Shown here: one piece after another, positions 18,237 through 27,519 of the stretch
Position numbering within the stretch: the first letter of the stretch is position 1
Layout of the letters: each line of letters opens with the position of its first letter
NCBI GenBank assembly: GCA_964523795.1
Contig: CAZGAO010000006.1
Span: 1-64,000, forward strand
Direction: 5' to 3'
DNA: 64,000 bases
Source of the DNA: SABY01 sp964523795
GTDB lineage: Bacteria; Bacteroidota; Bacteroidia; Bacteroidales; 4484-276
Notes under the pieces: generated by a model
Told to the model about the DNA's origin: nothing
The model's database searches: none
The model's input: only the letters and a program-made list of their open reading frames with translations
Made by a program: the position numbers and the translations under genes

Positions 18237-19622
18237 ATGATGAGAACTATACTAATCTTTACATTATTTTTCACCTTCTTTTTCGCCAATCATCGGAACC
18301 TGCATGGCCAGGTGCAAATTGATGAAACCACTTTGGATTCCACTACCTTAATTTCGGGGATCGACATTCCCTGGGAAATAATTTATGCACCCGATGGATG
18401 GCTTTGGATGACCGAACGCTTTGGGCGAATCAGTCGTGTGCATCCCGAAACCGGCGAGCAAGATATATTACTCGATCATTCGGCTCAGGTATCGCAGGAG
18501 GGCGAATCGGGAATGCTGGGGATGGCTCTGCACCCCAATTTTCCGGAGGATGCGCGGGTTTATGTGGTTTACACTTATCAGGACGGTGGCATGAAAGAAA
18601 AGCTGGTTTATTTTACTTATGATGGTAGCGCGCTGCTCGACGAAACGGTGCTGATAGAAGGCATACAAGGCAACAGCACCCACGATGGTTCGCGCCTACT
18701 TTTTGCACCCGATGGCAAATTGCTGATGACTACCGGCGATGCACAAAACCTTGCGGCACCACAAGATTTAAATCATTTGTCGGGAAAAATCCTTCGGCTT
18801 AATGACGATGGAAGTATTCCGGTGGATAATCCTTTCCCCGGCAGCTACGTCTATACCCTCGGCCACCGCAATGCCCAGGGTTTGGCTTTTTCGCCCGGGG
18901 GTATTCTTTACAGTTCTGAGCATGGCCCCGCGAACGATGACGAAATTAATATTATCGAAGCCGGGCGCAACTATGGCTGGCCCAATGTGGAAGGTTATTG
19001 CGATACGTCTGACGAAATTAGTTTTTGCGAGCAAAACAATGTGGCCGAACCCATTGCCGCCTGGACACCAACCATAGCTACCTCCGATATTATTTATTAC
19101 AATAATGCCGCAATCCCTGAATGGCAAGGCTCAATATTGCTGGTTTTGTTAAAAAACAAACAAATAATTGAACTGGAACTTTCGGATGATGGAATGGCTA
19201 TCACGGGGCAAAAACAATACTTTACCGAATTTTGGGGTCGCTTACGTGATGTGTGTGCCGGCCCGAATGGCGAAGTATTTTTGGCCACCAACGGCAGCTC
19301 ATGGCTCAATAACGAACCCTTTACGCACAGCATCATCAAGCTGACACCGCCGCCAGCCTCCGGTGATGCAAGCCCGGGAAATACGAAATCCCCGGATCGA
19401 GCTAGTGTTAGGCAGAGCGTTAATCAACTTCAGGTAAGTTCTCCGGAAAGCTTAATCGACTCCTCATGGGCTATTTTCGATTTGCAAGGGCAAAGCCTGG
19501 AATCGGGAATGATAAAATCAGAAAAAACGCTAATTGCCCATCAGCTTGATTCGGGCTTTTATTTGTTGAAATTAGGAACAGAAAACAAAAATGCCCAGGT
19601 GCATAAAATTTTCATCCGTTAA
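18237..19622 (+). CDS. PQQ-dependent sugar dehydrogenase-like protein with sorting tail
   Basis: A 461-residue secreted beta-propeller of the glucose/sorbosone dehydrogenase family, which oxidises aldose sugars using PQQ. The signal peptide covers about residues 1-25. Family motifs include GIDIPWEIIYAPDGWLWMTER, LGMALHPNF, GHRNAQGLAFSPGG and EHGPANDDEINIIEAGRNYGWP, which carry calcium and cofactor contacts. The last 75 residues (WAIFDLQGQSLESGMI...LDSGFYLLKL) look like a type A C-terminal sorting signal for type IX secretion, so export to the cell surface is inferred. PQQ synthesis genes are not in the window. The start at 18237 or 18240 is equivalent. Confidence 0.85.
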   Translation: MMRTILIFTLFFTFFFANHRNLHGQVQIDETTLDSTTLISGIDIPWEIIYAPDGWLWMTERFGRISRVHPETGEQDILLDHSAQVSQEGESGMLGMALHPNFPEDARVYVVYTYQDGGMKEKLVYFTYDGSALLDETVLIEGIQGNSTHDGSRLLFAPDGKLLMTTGDAQNLAAPQDLNHLSGKILRLNDDGSIPVDNPFPGSYVYTLGHRNAQGLAFSPGGILYSSEHGPANDDEINIIEAGRNYGWPNVEGYCDTSDEISFCEQNNVAEPIAAWTPTIATSDIIYYNNAAIPEWQGSILLVLLKNKQIIELELSDDGMAITGQKQYFTEFWGRLRDVCAGPNGEVFLATNGSSWLNNEPFTHSIIKLTPPPASGDASPGNTKSPDRASVRQSVNQLQVSSPESLIDSSWAIFDLQGQSLESGMIKSEKTLIAHQLDSGFYLLKLGTENKNAQVHKIFIR

Positions 19623-19680
19623 TGTTAATAAATTTGTCAAAAAAATAAGTTGATAGTCTTGTTAAATAACAATATTTGTT

Positions 19681-19688
19681 TACTTTTG
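19681..19688 (+). promoter_or_regulatory. promoter -7 element of rplS
   Basis: TACTTTTG matches the phylum consensus exactly and is 33 bases before the rplS ATG. Confidence 0.7.
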
Positions 19689-19720
19689 CACTCCTTTTTG
19701 AGACAATAAAAGCTAAAATA

Positions 19721-20074
19721 ATGAGTAAGAAAGTTTTAATTTCCTTGGTAGAAAGCCAGGTAGCTATAGCGGAGATGCCCGATTTTAAAGCCGGGGACAC
19801 GATTACAATTACCTATAAAATTAAAGAAGGTCAAAAAGAACGTTTGCAGAAGTTCAACGGTGTTGTGCTTCAGCGCAAAGGTCATGGCCCAACGGCTACC
19901 TTTACGGTACGCAAAATATCGAACAACATTGGTGTAGAGCGGATTTTCCCGGTTTCATCGCCTTTTATCGACAGCGTAGTTGTTAATAAGCGCGGCGTAG
20001 TGCGCAGGGCAAGGATTTTTTACCTCCGTGGATTGCGTGGTAAGAAAGCCCGTATCAAAGAGAAAAGAGTTTAA
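19721..20074 (+). CDS. rplS: 50S ribosomal protein L19
   Basis: L19 sits at the 30S-50S interface. The 117-residue protein has the family core FKAGDTITITYKIKEGQKERLQKFNGVVLQRKG, the segment IGVERIFPVSSPFIDSV, and the basic end RRARIFYLRGLRGKKARIKEK. The ATG at 19721 follows a consensus promoter and gives the normal N-terminus, so the extension from 19676 is not used. It is monocistronic here, ending at a hairpin terminator shared with convergent rnz. Confidence 0.96.
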   Translation: MSKKVLISLVESQVAIAEMPDFKAGDTITITYKIKEGQKERLQKFNGVVLQRKGHGPTATFTVRKISNNIGVERIFPVSSPFIDSVVVNKRGVVRRARIFYLRGLRGKKARIKEKRV

Positions 20075-20103
20075 ATTTTTGTTTTTCATAATGTTTGTGT
20101 TCA

Positions 20104-20130
20104 AACCCGGTGTTTTTCACCGGGTTTTTT
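20104..20130. terminator. terminator between rplS and rnz
   Basis: AACCCGGTG (20104-20112) pairs with CACCGGGTT (20119-20127), followed by TTT. The rnz stop codon (20117-20119) lies inside it. It serves rplS and could also work in reverse, since A residues precede it on the + strand only briefly. Confidence 0.8.
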
Positions 20131-21052
20131 CGTTGGCATCCACATCGGTGCTTTCGCCATCGATGGCCAGATAGCTTTGGGGAAACACTGCCCTGGCTTC
20201 TGCGAGCAGCTCATCCAGCTCGCGGTAGCGTGCCGAAAAATGCCCGAGTATTAGTTTTCCTACCTGTGCCTTCGCGGCGATAAGTGCAGCACCGTGGGCT
20301 GTAGAGTGATATTTTTCATCGGCCACCTGACGCATGTCCTCCATAAACGTGGCTTCGTGGTACAAGACCGTTGTGTTTTTTATCTGTTCCACAATTGGCT
20401 CAAAATACCGGGTATCGCTGCAATAGGCAAAGCTGGCCGGTGGTTCGGGGTCTTCGGTGATGTCGGCATTTTTATATATCTTCCCTGTCGGGCTTACAAA
20501 GTCGGCTCCTGCCTTAATATTCAAAATATCCTCTACGCTGATTTCCATATCATAAAACAAAAAGGTCTTTTTCACCTTTCGGGTTTTTTGCTTTTCGCCA
20601 AACACAAAGCCGTTGGTTTCTATTCGATGGTCGAGGGGGAAGGATCGTACATAATGATCCTTCGATTCAAAAACCATTTCGGGAGCATCGGCCTTGATGA
20701 GGTGAAAATGCAGGGGGTAGCTCAATTGTGTTTGCGAAGCTGTGAGCTGCATTTCGATGATTTGCTGCAAGCCGGCGGGTGCATGCACGTGCAGGGCATC
20801 GTTGCGCCCGAGCAGGTGCAGGGTGGAAATTAATCCTACCAGTCCAAAAAAATGATCGCCATGCAGGTGGCTGATAAAAACGCGCTTAATCCGGTTGAGT
20901 TTTATTTTGGAACGCCGCAGTTGCATTTGTGTGCCCTCGCCACAGTCCATCAAAAAATAGGTGTGCTCCAGGTTTATCAGGATAGACGAAGCATTGCGCT
21001 GCGAGGTGGGAATGGCGGCACTGCTGCCCAGGATGGTTATCGAAAATGCCAT
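20117..21052 (-). CDS. rnz: ribonuclease Z
   Basis: RNase Z is the zinc-dependent endonuclease that trims tRNA 3' ends. The metallo-beta-lactamase motif FISHLHGDHFFGL is present, with the early Asp in LMDCGEGTQMQLRR, a later SDTRY metal Asp, YHEATF, HSTAHGAA and a terminal LILGHFSARY containing the last metal His. The ATG at 21052 starts the usual MAFSITILGSSAAIPT, giving 311 residues; the longer frame to 21205 runs through the promoter and is not credible. A TATCTTTG promoter element lies 24 bases upstream. The end overlaps the rplS terminator. Confidence 0.94.
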   Translation of the reverse strand: MAFSITILGSSAAIPTSQRNASSILINLEHTYFLMDCGEGTQMQLRRSKIKLNRIKRVFISHLHGDHFFGLVGLISTLHLLGRNDALHVHAPAGLQQIIEMQLTASQTQLSYPLHFHLIKADAPEMVFESKDHYVRSFPLDHRIETNGFVFGEKQKTRKVKKTFLFYDMEISVEDILNIKAGADFVSPTGKIYKNADITEDPEPPASFAYCSDTRYFEPIVEQIKNTTVLYHEATFMEDMRQVADEKYHSTAHGAALIAAKAQVGKLILGHFSARYRELDELLAEARAVFPQSYLAIDGESTDVDANEKTR

Positions 21053-21075
21053 GCTAATAGAATTCGTTTGATTTG

Positions 21076-21083
21076 CAAAGATA
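21076..21083 (-). promoter_or_regulatory. promoter -7 element of rnz
   Basis: Read on the minus strand the sequence is TATCTTTG, matching TAnnTTTG, 24 bases before the rnz start. Confidence 0.6.
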
Positions 21084-21206
21084 ATTTTTGCTTCATAACG
21101 AGCCACGGCGTTTTGGTTTTTACCCCAACTGGCATTATCGAAACCACAGATTGCACAGATGGACACAGATAGAAAAAACATACCCATTGCTGTAATTGGT
21201 AACAAA

Positions 21207-21246
21207 AAAAAAGCTGCTCCGATAAATATCGAAACAGCTTTTTTGT
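21207..21246 (-). terminator. intrinsic terminator of rpsA
   Basis: AAAAAAGCTG and CAGCTTTTTT form a stem (21207-21216 with 21235-21244) around an 18-base loop that has a small internal stem. On the minus strand it ends in a T-run of about ten. It lies just after the rpsA stop. Confidence 0.85.
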
Positions 21247-21263
21247 ATTAGTACGAGCTTGCC

Positions 21264-23840
21264 TTATTCTTTGTCTTTATCTTCTTCGTCGGTGGCAGGC
21301 TTATCTTCTTTTACTTCTTCAGCTTCTTCCTTCACTTCCTCTTTAGGCGCTTCGGTTTCGGCAACTTCTTCCTTTACTTCCTCTTTGGGAGCTTCGGTTT
21401 TGGCTTCTTTAGCTTCTTCTTCGGGAGCTTCGGTTTCGGCAACTTCTTCCTTCACTTCTTCTTTAGGAGCATCGGTTTTGGCTTCTTCAGCTTCTTCCTT
21501 TACTTCCTCTTTGGGAGCTTCGGCTTCCACTTCTTTTTCAGCTTTAGCTTTAGAGGCTTCTTCTTTTACTTCCGCACCGGCAGGTGCTTCTTCCTCTTTG
21601 ATATCTACATCATCAGCGGCCTTTTTCTTTTCTTCCTTTTCTTCCTGCTTTTTGGCGTAGGTTTCGAGCTTTTCGCGGGCTTCCTGCTCCATTTCGTCTT
21701 TCAACTGTGCCAGTCCGCCTATATCGCCCAGGGTAGTTTTTTCAAGGTTGTCCTTGATTTTCTTAACAGCCTGCTTGGCCGAACGTGCCTGATCTTTCTG
21801 CTCCTGATCGCCTTTGGCTTTTTCGGCAAACTGCACATCCTGGAAAACACGCGAGTGCGAGAGGATGATCTTTTTGTTCTCTTTCGAGAATTCGATCACT
21901 TTAAAGTCGAGTGCTTCGTCAACCTTAGCCATGTTCCCGTTTTCTTTCTGCAGGTGGCGTGTGGGAGCAAATCCTTCAACACCATAAGGCAGGGTAACAA
22001 TCATGCCCTTGTCGCTGGCGTTGGCAATGGTGCCTTTGTGAATAGAACCAACGGTGAACACCGTTTCGAATACATCCCAGGGATTTTCTTCGAGCTGCTT
22101 GTGGCCAAGGCTCAGGCGGCGATTTTCTTCGTCAACATCCAATACCAAAACTTCGATCGGATCATCGATCTTGGTGAATTCGGCGGGATGCTTAATTTTT
22201 TTCGACCATGAGAGGTCGGAGATATGAATCAATCCGTCAACACCTTCTTCGAGTTCAACAAAGATACCGAAGTTGGTAAAGTTGCGCACGGTAGCTGAAT
22301 GCTTGGAGTTAACCGGATATTTGGTCTTGATATTTTCCCATGGGTCGGGGATGAGTTGCTTCATGCCGAGTGACATTTTGCGCTCTTCGCGATCCAGGGT
22401 AAGAATAACGGCTTCTACTTCGGCACCCACTTTAAGGAAATCCTGGGCGGTGCGCAAGTGCTGCGACCACGACATTTCCGAAACGTGAATTAAACCTTCG
22501 ACACCGGCAGCAATTTCGATAAATGCGCCATAATCGGCGATAACCACAACTTTGCCTGTTACCTTGTCGCCAACCTTGAGGTTTTCGTCCAGGGCATCCC
22601 ATGGATGGGGGGTGAGTTGCTTAAGACCGAGGGCAATACGTTTTTTGTTGTCATCGAAATCGAGAATAACAACCTTGATTTTCTGGTCGAGTTCCACAAT
22701 TTCTTCGGGGTGGTTGATGCGTCCCCACGAGAGATCGGTGATATGCACCAGACCGTCAACGCCGCCGAGGTCAACAAATACACCGTAGGAGGTAATGTTT
22801 TTGACGGTTCCTTCGAGTACCTGACCTTTTTCGAGTTTGGCGATAATCTCGGCTTTTTGAGCTTCGAGTTCGCGCTCGATGAGTGCTTTGTGCGATACAA
22901 CAACGTTTTTGTATTCGTGGTTTATTTTTACCACTTTAAATTCCATGACTTTATCTACATAAATATCATAATCGCGGATGGGTTTCACATCGATTTGCGA
23001 ACCGGGGAGGAAGGCCTCGATTCCAAACACATCAACGATCAAACCACCTTTGGTGCGGCTTTTAACATAACCCTTGATCACTTCATCGTTTTCGTAGGCC
23101 AGATTAACGCGTTCCCATGATTTGAGAATTCGTGCTTTTTTGTGTGAAAGGATCAGTTGACCGGTGTTGTCTTCCTGGCTTTCGACATATACTTCAATAT
23201 CATCGCCTACTTTAAATTCGGGATTATAGCGCAGCTCAGCTCTGGGGATTACGCCATCCGATTTAAAATTAATATTTACTACGGCTTCGCGATCGTTAAG
23301 CCCGGCAATAGTTCCGCTAACTACTTCGTGTTCGGCAACAGAGTTGAAGGTTTTGTTATAAAGGTCTTCGAGTTTACTGCGCTCGTCCGAGGTATAGTTA
23401 TCATCTTTTTTGCCCACAGCGTCCCAGTCAAAATCGCCGGGAATGGCAGGGGTGTACTCTTTGGCCGGAGCAGCAGCTTTGGTTTCGGCGGCGGGAGCTT
23501 CAGGCTCTTCTGCAGCTTCTTCTGCTTTTTCATCCTCGGCCTTGGGTGCTTGTATTTCCTCGGCTTTGGGTGCTTCTACTTCCTCAGCTTTGGGGGTTTC
23601 AAGTTCCGCTGCATTTTCTTCTACGGTTTCGGCTTGCTCTGTAGCAGGTTCTTCAACTTCGGCCTCGGAAGCCTCGGCAGGTTTTGCCTCTTCGGTAACA
23701 GGTTCAGCCGTTTCTTCTATGGCTTCTACCGGTGTTTCTTTTTGTGCTTCTGCTGCTTTTACTTCTTCCACATTTTCGGTGGTTTCGTCAGCTTTCGGCT
23801 CAAGATCTTCCTGATCTAATTTTTCGTTTTCGTTCGACAT
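21264..23840 (-). CDS. rpsA: 30S ribosomal protein S1 with long acidic extensions
   Basis: S1 helps bind mRNA to the 30S subunit. Six S1 (OB-fold) domains can be read, beginning near VVSGTIAGLNDREAVVNI, VIKGYVKSRTKGGLIVDV, VLEGTVKNITSYGVFVDLGG, VTGKVVVIADYGAFIEI, HSATVRNFTNFGIFVELEEG and IHKGTIANASDKGMIVTL. The protein is far longer (858 residues) than the usual 560-600. The first 140 or so residues are an Ala/Glu/Lys/Pro-rich acidic tail with APKAEE-type repeats. The last 130 contain tandem APKEEVKEE-type repeats encoded by repetitive DNA. The ATG at 23840 (MSNENEKL) is chosen over an upstream in-frame codon. A TATTTTTG promoter element is at 23954-23961. Confidence 0.93.
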   Translation of the reverse strand: MSNENEKLDQEDLEPKADETTENVEEVKAAEAQKETPVEAIEETAEPVTEEAKPAEASEAEVEEPATEQAETVEENAAELETPKAEEVEAPKAEEIQAPKAEDEKAEEAAEEPEAPAAETKAAAPAKEYTPAIPGDFDWDAVGKKDDNYTSDERSKLEDLYNKTFNSVAEHEVVSGTIAGLNDREAVVNINFKSDGVIPRAELRYNPEFKVGDDIEVYVESQEDNTGQLILSHKKARILKSWERVNLAYENDEVIKGYVKSRTKGGLIVDVFGIEAFLPGSQIDVKPIRDYDIYVDKVMEFKVVKINHEYKNVVVSHKALIERELEAQKAEIIAKLEKGQVLEGTVKNITSYGVFVDLGGVDGLVHITDLSWGRINHPEEIVELDQKIKVVILDFDDNKKRIALGLKQLTPHPWDALDENLKVGDKVTGKVVVIADYGAFIEIAAGVEGLIHVSEMSWSQHLRTAQDFLKVGAEVEAVILTLDREERKMSLGMKQLIPDPWENIKTKYPVNSKHSATVRNFTNFGIFVELEEGVDGLIHISDLSWSKKIKHPAEFTKIDDPIEVLVLDVDEENRRLSLGHKQLEENPWDVFETVFTVGSIHKGTIANASDKGMIVTLPYGVEGFAPTRHLQKENGNMAKVDEALDFKVIEFSKENKKIILSHSRVFQDVQFAEKAKGDQEQKDQARSAKQAVKKIKDNLEKTTLGDIGGLAQLKDEMEQEAREKLETYAKKQEEKEEKKKAADDVDIKEEEAPAGAEVKEEASKAKAEKEVEAEAPKEEVKEEAEEAKTDAPKEEVKEEVAETEAPEEEAKEAKTEAPKEEVKEEVAETEAPKEEVKEEAEEVKEDKPATDEEDKDKE
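21290..21545. repeat. minisatellite encoding the S1 C-terminal tail
   Basis: Imperfect tandem units of about 50-80 bases, built from CTTC/TTCTTC-rich segments ending in GGAGCTTCGGTTTTGG or GGAGCTTCGGTTTCGG, repeat about four times. They encode APKEEVKEE(A/V) blocks. Such DNA can change copy number by slippage. Confidence 0.75.
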
Positions 23841-24250
23841 TAATATCAATCATTTTGGATGCCGCCTTATCATCCGGGTTAGTAAATATTAAAAATTTAA
23901 ATGCAAGTGTATGATTATTAGGCGATAAAATCAGCCCTCGCTATTTTGGGGTGCAAAAATAAATATTTCTTTTGAATTGAAAAATCTTTCTTATTAATAT
24001 TCAACATTTTAATATCGAATAATAGCTACAAATATAGTCCTGCAATCATCCGGCTATTAATAATTTTTTTTAAAAAGAATATTTTTAAAGTTAATATTTG
24101 AAAAAATAATCTATTTTTACCTCCATTTATAAGCAATAGTTACGGGAAGATAAAGTAAAAATAGTTAGTGAGTTTAACCAAAATCGTGCATGAGTGTGTG
24201 TATCGGCTTCGATCATACCAATGCAAACTAATCAGTAAAGCCAGGTGCAA
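23841..24250. other. divergent intergenic region rpsA / hybrid kinase
   Basis: A 410-base, A+T-rich gap. It holds the rpsA promoter element (23954-23961, minus strand). Nothing else with gene or repeat character was recognised; a clear consensus promoter for the kinase was not found. Confidence 0.6.
23954..23961 (-). promoter_or_regulatory. promoter -7 element of rpsA
   Basis: On the minus strand the sequence is TATTTTTG, matching TAnnTTTG, giving an rpsA leader of about 105 bases. Confidence 0.6.
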
Positions 24251-27103
24251 ATGGCAAAAAGAAAAATTGAAGCATTACTTGTAGAAGATCATTCGGACAA
24301 AAGCAAGGTATTTGAAAGCTATTTCGATAGTTTCTTTGAAATTGATTGCCAGCTTACTATTGTCCAATCGTTAACATCGGCCATCGAAGTACTTGGTCGC
24401 GAGCGGTTTTGCCTTATTTTTGTTTCTGATACTTTTTCATGCGAAAATGCCCTGCCTAAAATTAAATACCACTTTCAACCCTATTATGCTCCACCCATCA
24501 TTGTTATAGCCAGAGGCAACAATTGCAGAGCTGCTTTGCAATCGATGCACGAGAATGCCGATGATTGCCTTTTGGATTCGGAGCTAAGCAGTTTTGCCAT
24601 CGAAAAAACCATTATCAACACCTTGCAACATCGGCAGGCACACCATCAGCTTTTGCAAAGCGAATCGCGTTTCCGGCGGATGTTTGAATACGCCTCTATC
24701 GGGATTTTTAAAAGCACTTTTCACGGGCAATTTGTTAGCGTAAATAATGCCTTTCTCGAAATGTTTGGTTTTAGCAGCGCGGATGATCTTTTAGCCAGTG
24801 TCCACGACATTGGAAGCCAGCTTTATGTGAATTCGGAAGTGCGGCCTAAAATCATTGAAGAATTTGGTAAGGATAGTAATGGCTTTTATTATGAAGAAGT
24901 TGATTTTTACAAAAAAGATCAAAGCATTTTTACAGGCCTTTTGTACATTAGACGCATCGATGAAATGCACCACGATGATTTTATGGTGGAAGGATACGTT
25001 CAGGACATTACCGAGAAAAAACATGCCGATGCGCAGATTAAGACAAACCTGCAATTTTTGAGGGATGTGATGGACAATATTCCAGGGCCGGTTTTTTCGA
25101 AAGATATAAACCTTCGTTTTACGGGTTGCAACAAGGAATACGAAAAATACATCGCCTTGCCCGAAAGTGCAATCCTGGGCAAAACGCTGCCCGAAATACA
25201 AGCCGGCGAAATGTCAGATTTTTTGCATCATAAAGATGAGCAGCTTATTAAGGATGGACAAAAAAACATATTTGAGCATCCTGTTGAATTGGTTGGTGGG
25301 CAGCAACGCCATTTATTAATCCATAGCAATGTAATCCGCAATCAAAACAATGAGGTTATTGGCCTTATCGGTTTGATGTTCGACATTACCGACAAGAAAG
25401 AGGTGATGGAAAAGCTGCACGAGGAGTTATTGCTAAACAAGGCTATGGCCGACCTTTCGAAAGAACTGCTTAAGCCCGGCAAGTCGCTCGCCGAAATTTC
25501 CGAAATAGTACTCGATTTCACCAAAGATATTACGCAATCAAAAAATGGCTACGCCGGAACCATTGACCAGGAAAATGGCGATCTGCACATTCATAATTTT
25601 GACGAAATGATTCTGGGTGGCTGCAAGGTGGAAAACAAAAACCTTCGCTTGTCAAAAAAGAATGGCCGCTATCCGGGATTATGGGGTCATTGCCTTAACA
25701 CCTTGCAGGCTTTTTATACTAATGCTCCCAACGAACATCCCCAATCCGAAGGCTTACCTCACGGCCATTTTTCAATAAATAATTTCCTTACGGTGCCTGC
25801 AATTATCGATGGCCTTTTGATAGGTCAGCTATCTCTTGCTAATTCGGCAAAACCGTATGCTGATAATGACTTGGAGAGTGTTGCGAAATTGAGTAACCTA
25901 TACTCCATTGCAGTGCAAAAACAGCGCAGTGTGGACCTACTCCTTTACGCCAAAGAAAAAGCAGAGCTCTCGGACAAGCTCAAATCGGCCTTTCTTTCCA
26001 ATATGTCGCACGAAATACGCACGCCCCTCAATGCCATTGTAGGCTTTGCGCAAATGCTGGGCGAAGAAGGGATTGGCGAAGATGAAACCCGTGAGTTTAA
26101 AGGGGTAATTATAAAAAATACCGACCTTTTGCTACGTCTTATAAACGATATTATCGAAATGTCGATGATTGAAGCCGGAGAGTTAAAAATCCATTTTGAA
26201 AACCGACGCATCAAAGACTTGCTATTTCATATCTTTCATACCTGGGAAAGCAGGGATGAGGTTATCGAAAGCATTGAGAACATTAGGTTTGAGATGGAAT
26301 ATCCTGAGCATGATTCGGGAGCGATTGTTAAAATTGATGCGCTGCGTTTTACACAAGCCATCGATAATTTGTTGATGAATGCCTTCCGTTTTACTCGCCA
26401 GGGGAAAATTGTGCTTGGCTATCGCTTTAATGAAGCAGGCGAAGTGGAAGTGTATGTTAGCGATAGCGGGATAGGGATTTCGGAGAAAGACCAGGAAACA
26501 ATATTCGAGCGTTTTAGGCAGGTTGACGAGCTGAAGGTAAGGCCATATAGTGGTACTGGTCTTGGTTTGGCCATCACCAAAAAACTGGTAGAACACTTAT
26601 CCGGAAAAATTGCACTCCGTTCGGAGGCTGAAAAAGGATCACAGTTTACCATCACCCTGCCCGTGCATGAGCGAACTACCAGCACAAAGGGCAGCGCAGC
26701 CATTGAAGCGCGAAAAAGAATGGCTGACCACGGTGAGCATATCAAAGGGAAAAATATACTTATTGTTGAAGATAATGATTCGAGTTACGAGTTTCTTGAA
26801 ATACTTTTGAGACGAAAAGAAGCCAAATCCAGCCGGGCTAAAGATGGTCTGGAGGCTGTTGAAAAAGCAACAACGGAATCCTACGATTTAATTTTGATGG
26901 ATTTGCAACTGCCCAAAATGAGTGGCTTTGATGCCATAAGGCAAATACGAAATACTAACAAGCAGGTGCCGATTATTGTGCAGACAGCCTTTTCGGAGGA
27001 TAGCGAGCGCGAAAGAGCTTATGCCGCAGGCTGCGATGATTATTTGATTAAACCGCTTACAAAAACACAAATCGAAAAAACCATCGCTCGCTATCTTGAG
27101 TAG
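24251..27103 (+). CDS. soluble hybrid sensor histidine kinase (pseudo-REC, PAS, PAS, GAF, HK, REC)
   Basis: A 950-residue cytoplasmic kinase without membrane segments. It has an N-terminal receiver-like domain (about 5-125) that lacks the conserved Lys, reading DDCLLD where DYLxKP is expected. Then come two PAS domains (about 140-260 and 270-390), a GAF-like domain (about 405-560; GYAGTIDQENGDL...LTVPAIIDGLLIGQLSLAN), HisKA with NMSHEIRTPLNAIVGF (about 575), HATPase with VSDSGIGIS and GTGLGLAI, and a C-terminal receiver (about 830-950; ILIVEDND, ILMDLQLPKMSG, DYLIKP). The ATG at 24251 is preferred over a GTG two codons upstream. It is monocistronic, so its output probably passes through an unlinked response regulator. 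Confidence 0.9.
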   Translation: MAKRKIEALLVEDHSDKSKVFESYFDSFFEIDCQLTIVQSLTSAIEVLGRERFCLIFVSDTFSCENALPKIKYHFQPYYAPPIIVIARGNNCRAALQSMHENADDCLLDSELSSFAIEKTIINTLQHRQAHHQLLQSESRFRRMFEYASIGIFKSTFHGQFVSVNNAFLEMFGFSSADDLLASVHDIGSQLYVNSEVRPKIIEEFGKDSNGFYYEEVDFYKKDQSIFTGLLYIRRIDEMHHDDFMVEGYVQDITEKKHADAQIKTNLQFLRDVMDNIPGPVFSKDINLRFTGCNKEYEKYIALPESAILGKTLPEIQAGEMSDFLHHKDEQLIKDGQKNIFEHPVELVGGQQRHLLIHSNVIRNQNNEVIGLIGLMFDITDKKEVMEKLHEELLLNKAMADLSKELLKPGKSLAEISEIVLDFTKDITQSKNGYAGTIDQENGDLHIHNFDEMILGGCKVENKNLRLSKKNGRYPGLWGHCLNTLQAFYTNAPNEHPQSEGLPHGHFSINNFLTVPAIIDGLLIGQLSLANSAKPYADNDLESVAKLSNLYSIAVQKQRSVDLLLYAKEKAELSDKLKSAFLSNMSHEIRTPLNAIVGFAQMLGEEGIGEDETREFKGVIIKNTDLLLRLINDIIEMSMIEAGELKIHFENRRIKDLLFHIFHTWESRDEVIESIENIRFEMEYPEHDSGAIVKIDALRFTQAIDNLLMNAFRFTRQGKIVLGYRFNEAGEVEVYVSDSGIGISEKDQETIFERFRQVDELKVRPYSGTGLGLAITKKLVEHLSGKIALRSEAEKGSQFTITLPVHERTTSTKGSAAIEARKRMADHGEHIKGKNILIVEDNDSSYEFLEILLRRKEAKSSRAKDGLEAVEKATTESYDLILMDLQLPKMSGFDAIRQIRNTNKQVPIIVQTAFSEDSERERAYAAGCDDYLIKPLTKTQIEKTIARYLE

Positions 27104-27174
27104 GCGTATTGGAAAATACAAAACAGCAATATTCATCGATTGTAAAATTCCAAAATATTTAAAACCAAAAACAA

Positions 27175-27519
27175 ATGCCATATTTTAAAATTCAAAGCAA
27201 GCAAAAAATTGCACAGCCCGATGTGCTGGTGCGTGAAGCCTCCAAATTTTTGGGAAAGATACTTGGCAAGCCGGAACGGTTTATTATGGTTTCGCTGCAT
27301 GATAAGCAGACCATGCTTTTTGGAGGCTCGGACGAACCCACGCTTTATTGCGAATTGAAAAGCATTGGGCTTCCCAAAGAAAAAACCAAGGAAATATCCC
27401 ACCAGTTATGTACCTTTCTTTCTGAGCAAACCGCAGTAGCCACCGATCGTATTTACATCGAATTTAGCAATGTAGAGCGAAGTATGTGGGGATGGAACAA
27501 GACGACTTTTGAGAAATAG
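27175..27519 (+). CDS. MIF/phenylpyruvate tautomerase-like protein
   Basis: A 114-residue protein of the macrophage migration inhibitory factor family of tautomerases. The proline right after the initiator Met, the catalytic base in this superfamily, is present (MPYFKIQSK). The conserved trimer-forming segments FLGKILGKPERFIMVSLHD and RIYIEFSNVERSMWGWNKTTF near the C-terminus match MIF proteins. It has no linked metabolic genes, so its natural substrate is unknown. Confidence 0.85.
   Translation: MPYFKIQSKQKIAQPDVLVREASKFLGKILGKPERFIMVSLHDKQTMLFGGSDEPTLYCELKSIGLPKEKTKEISHQLCTFLSEQTAVATDRIYIEFSNVERSMWGWNKTTFEK

Noticed and set aside
20294..20833. 179-codon reading frame antisense to rnz
   Set aside because: The rnz frame has full metallo-hydrolase motifs; the opposite frame has none.
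23157..23819. 220-codon reading frame antisense to rpsA
   Set aside because: It is the shadow of the low-complexity S1 N-terminal tail and S1 domain 1; its Phe/Gly-rich content is a product of the reverse complement.
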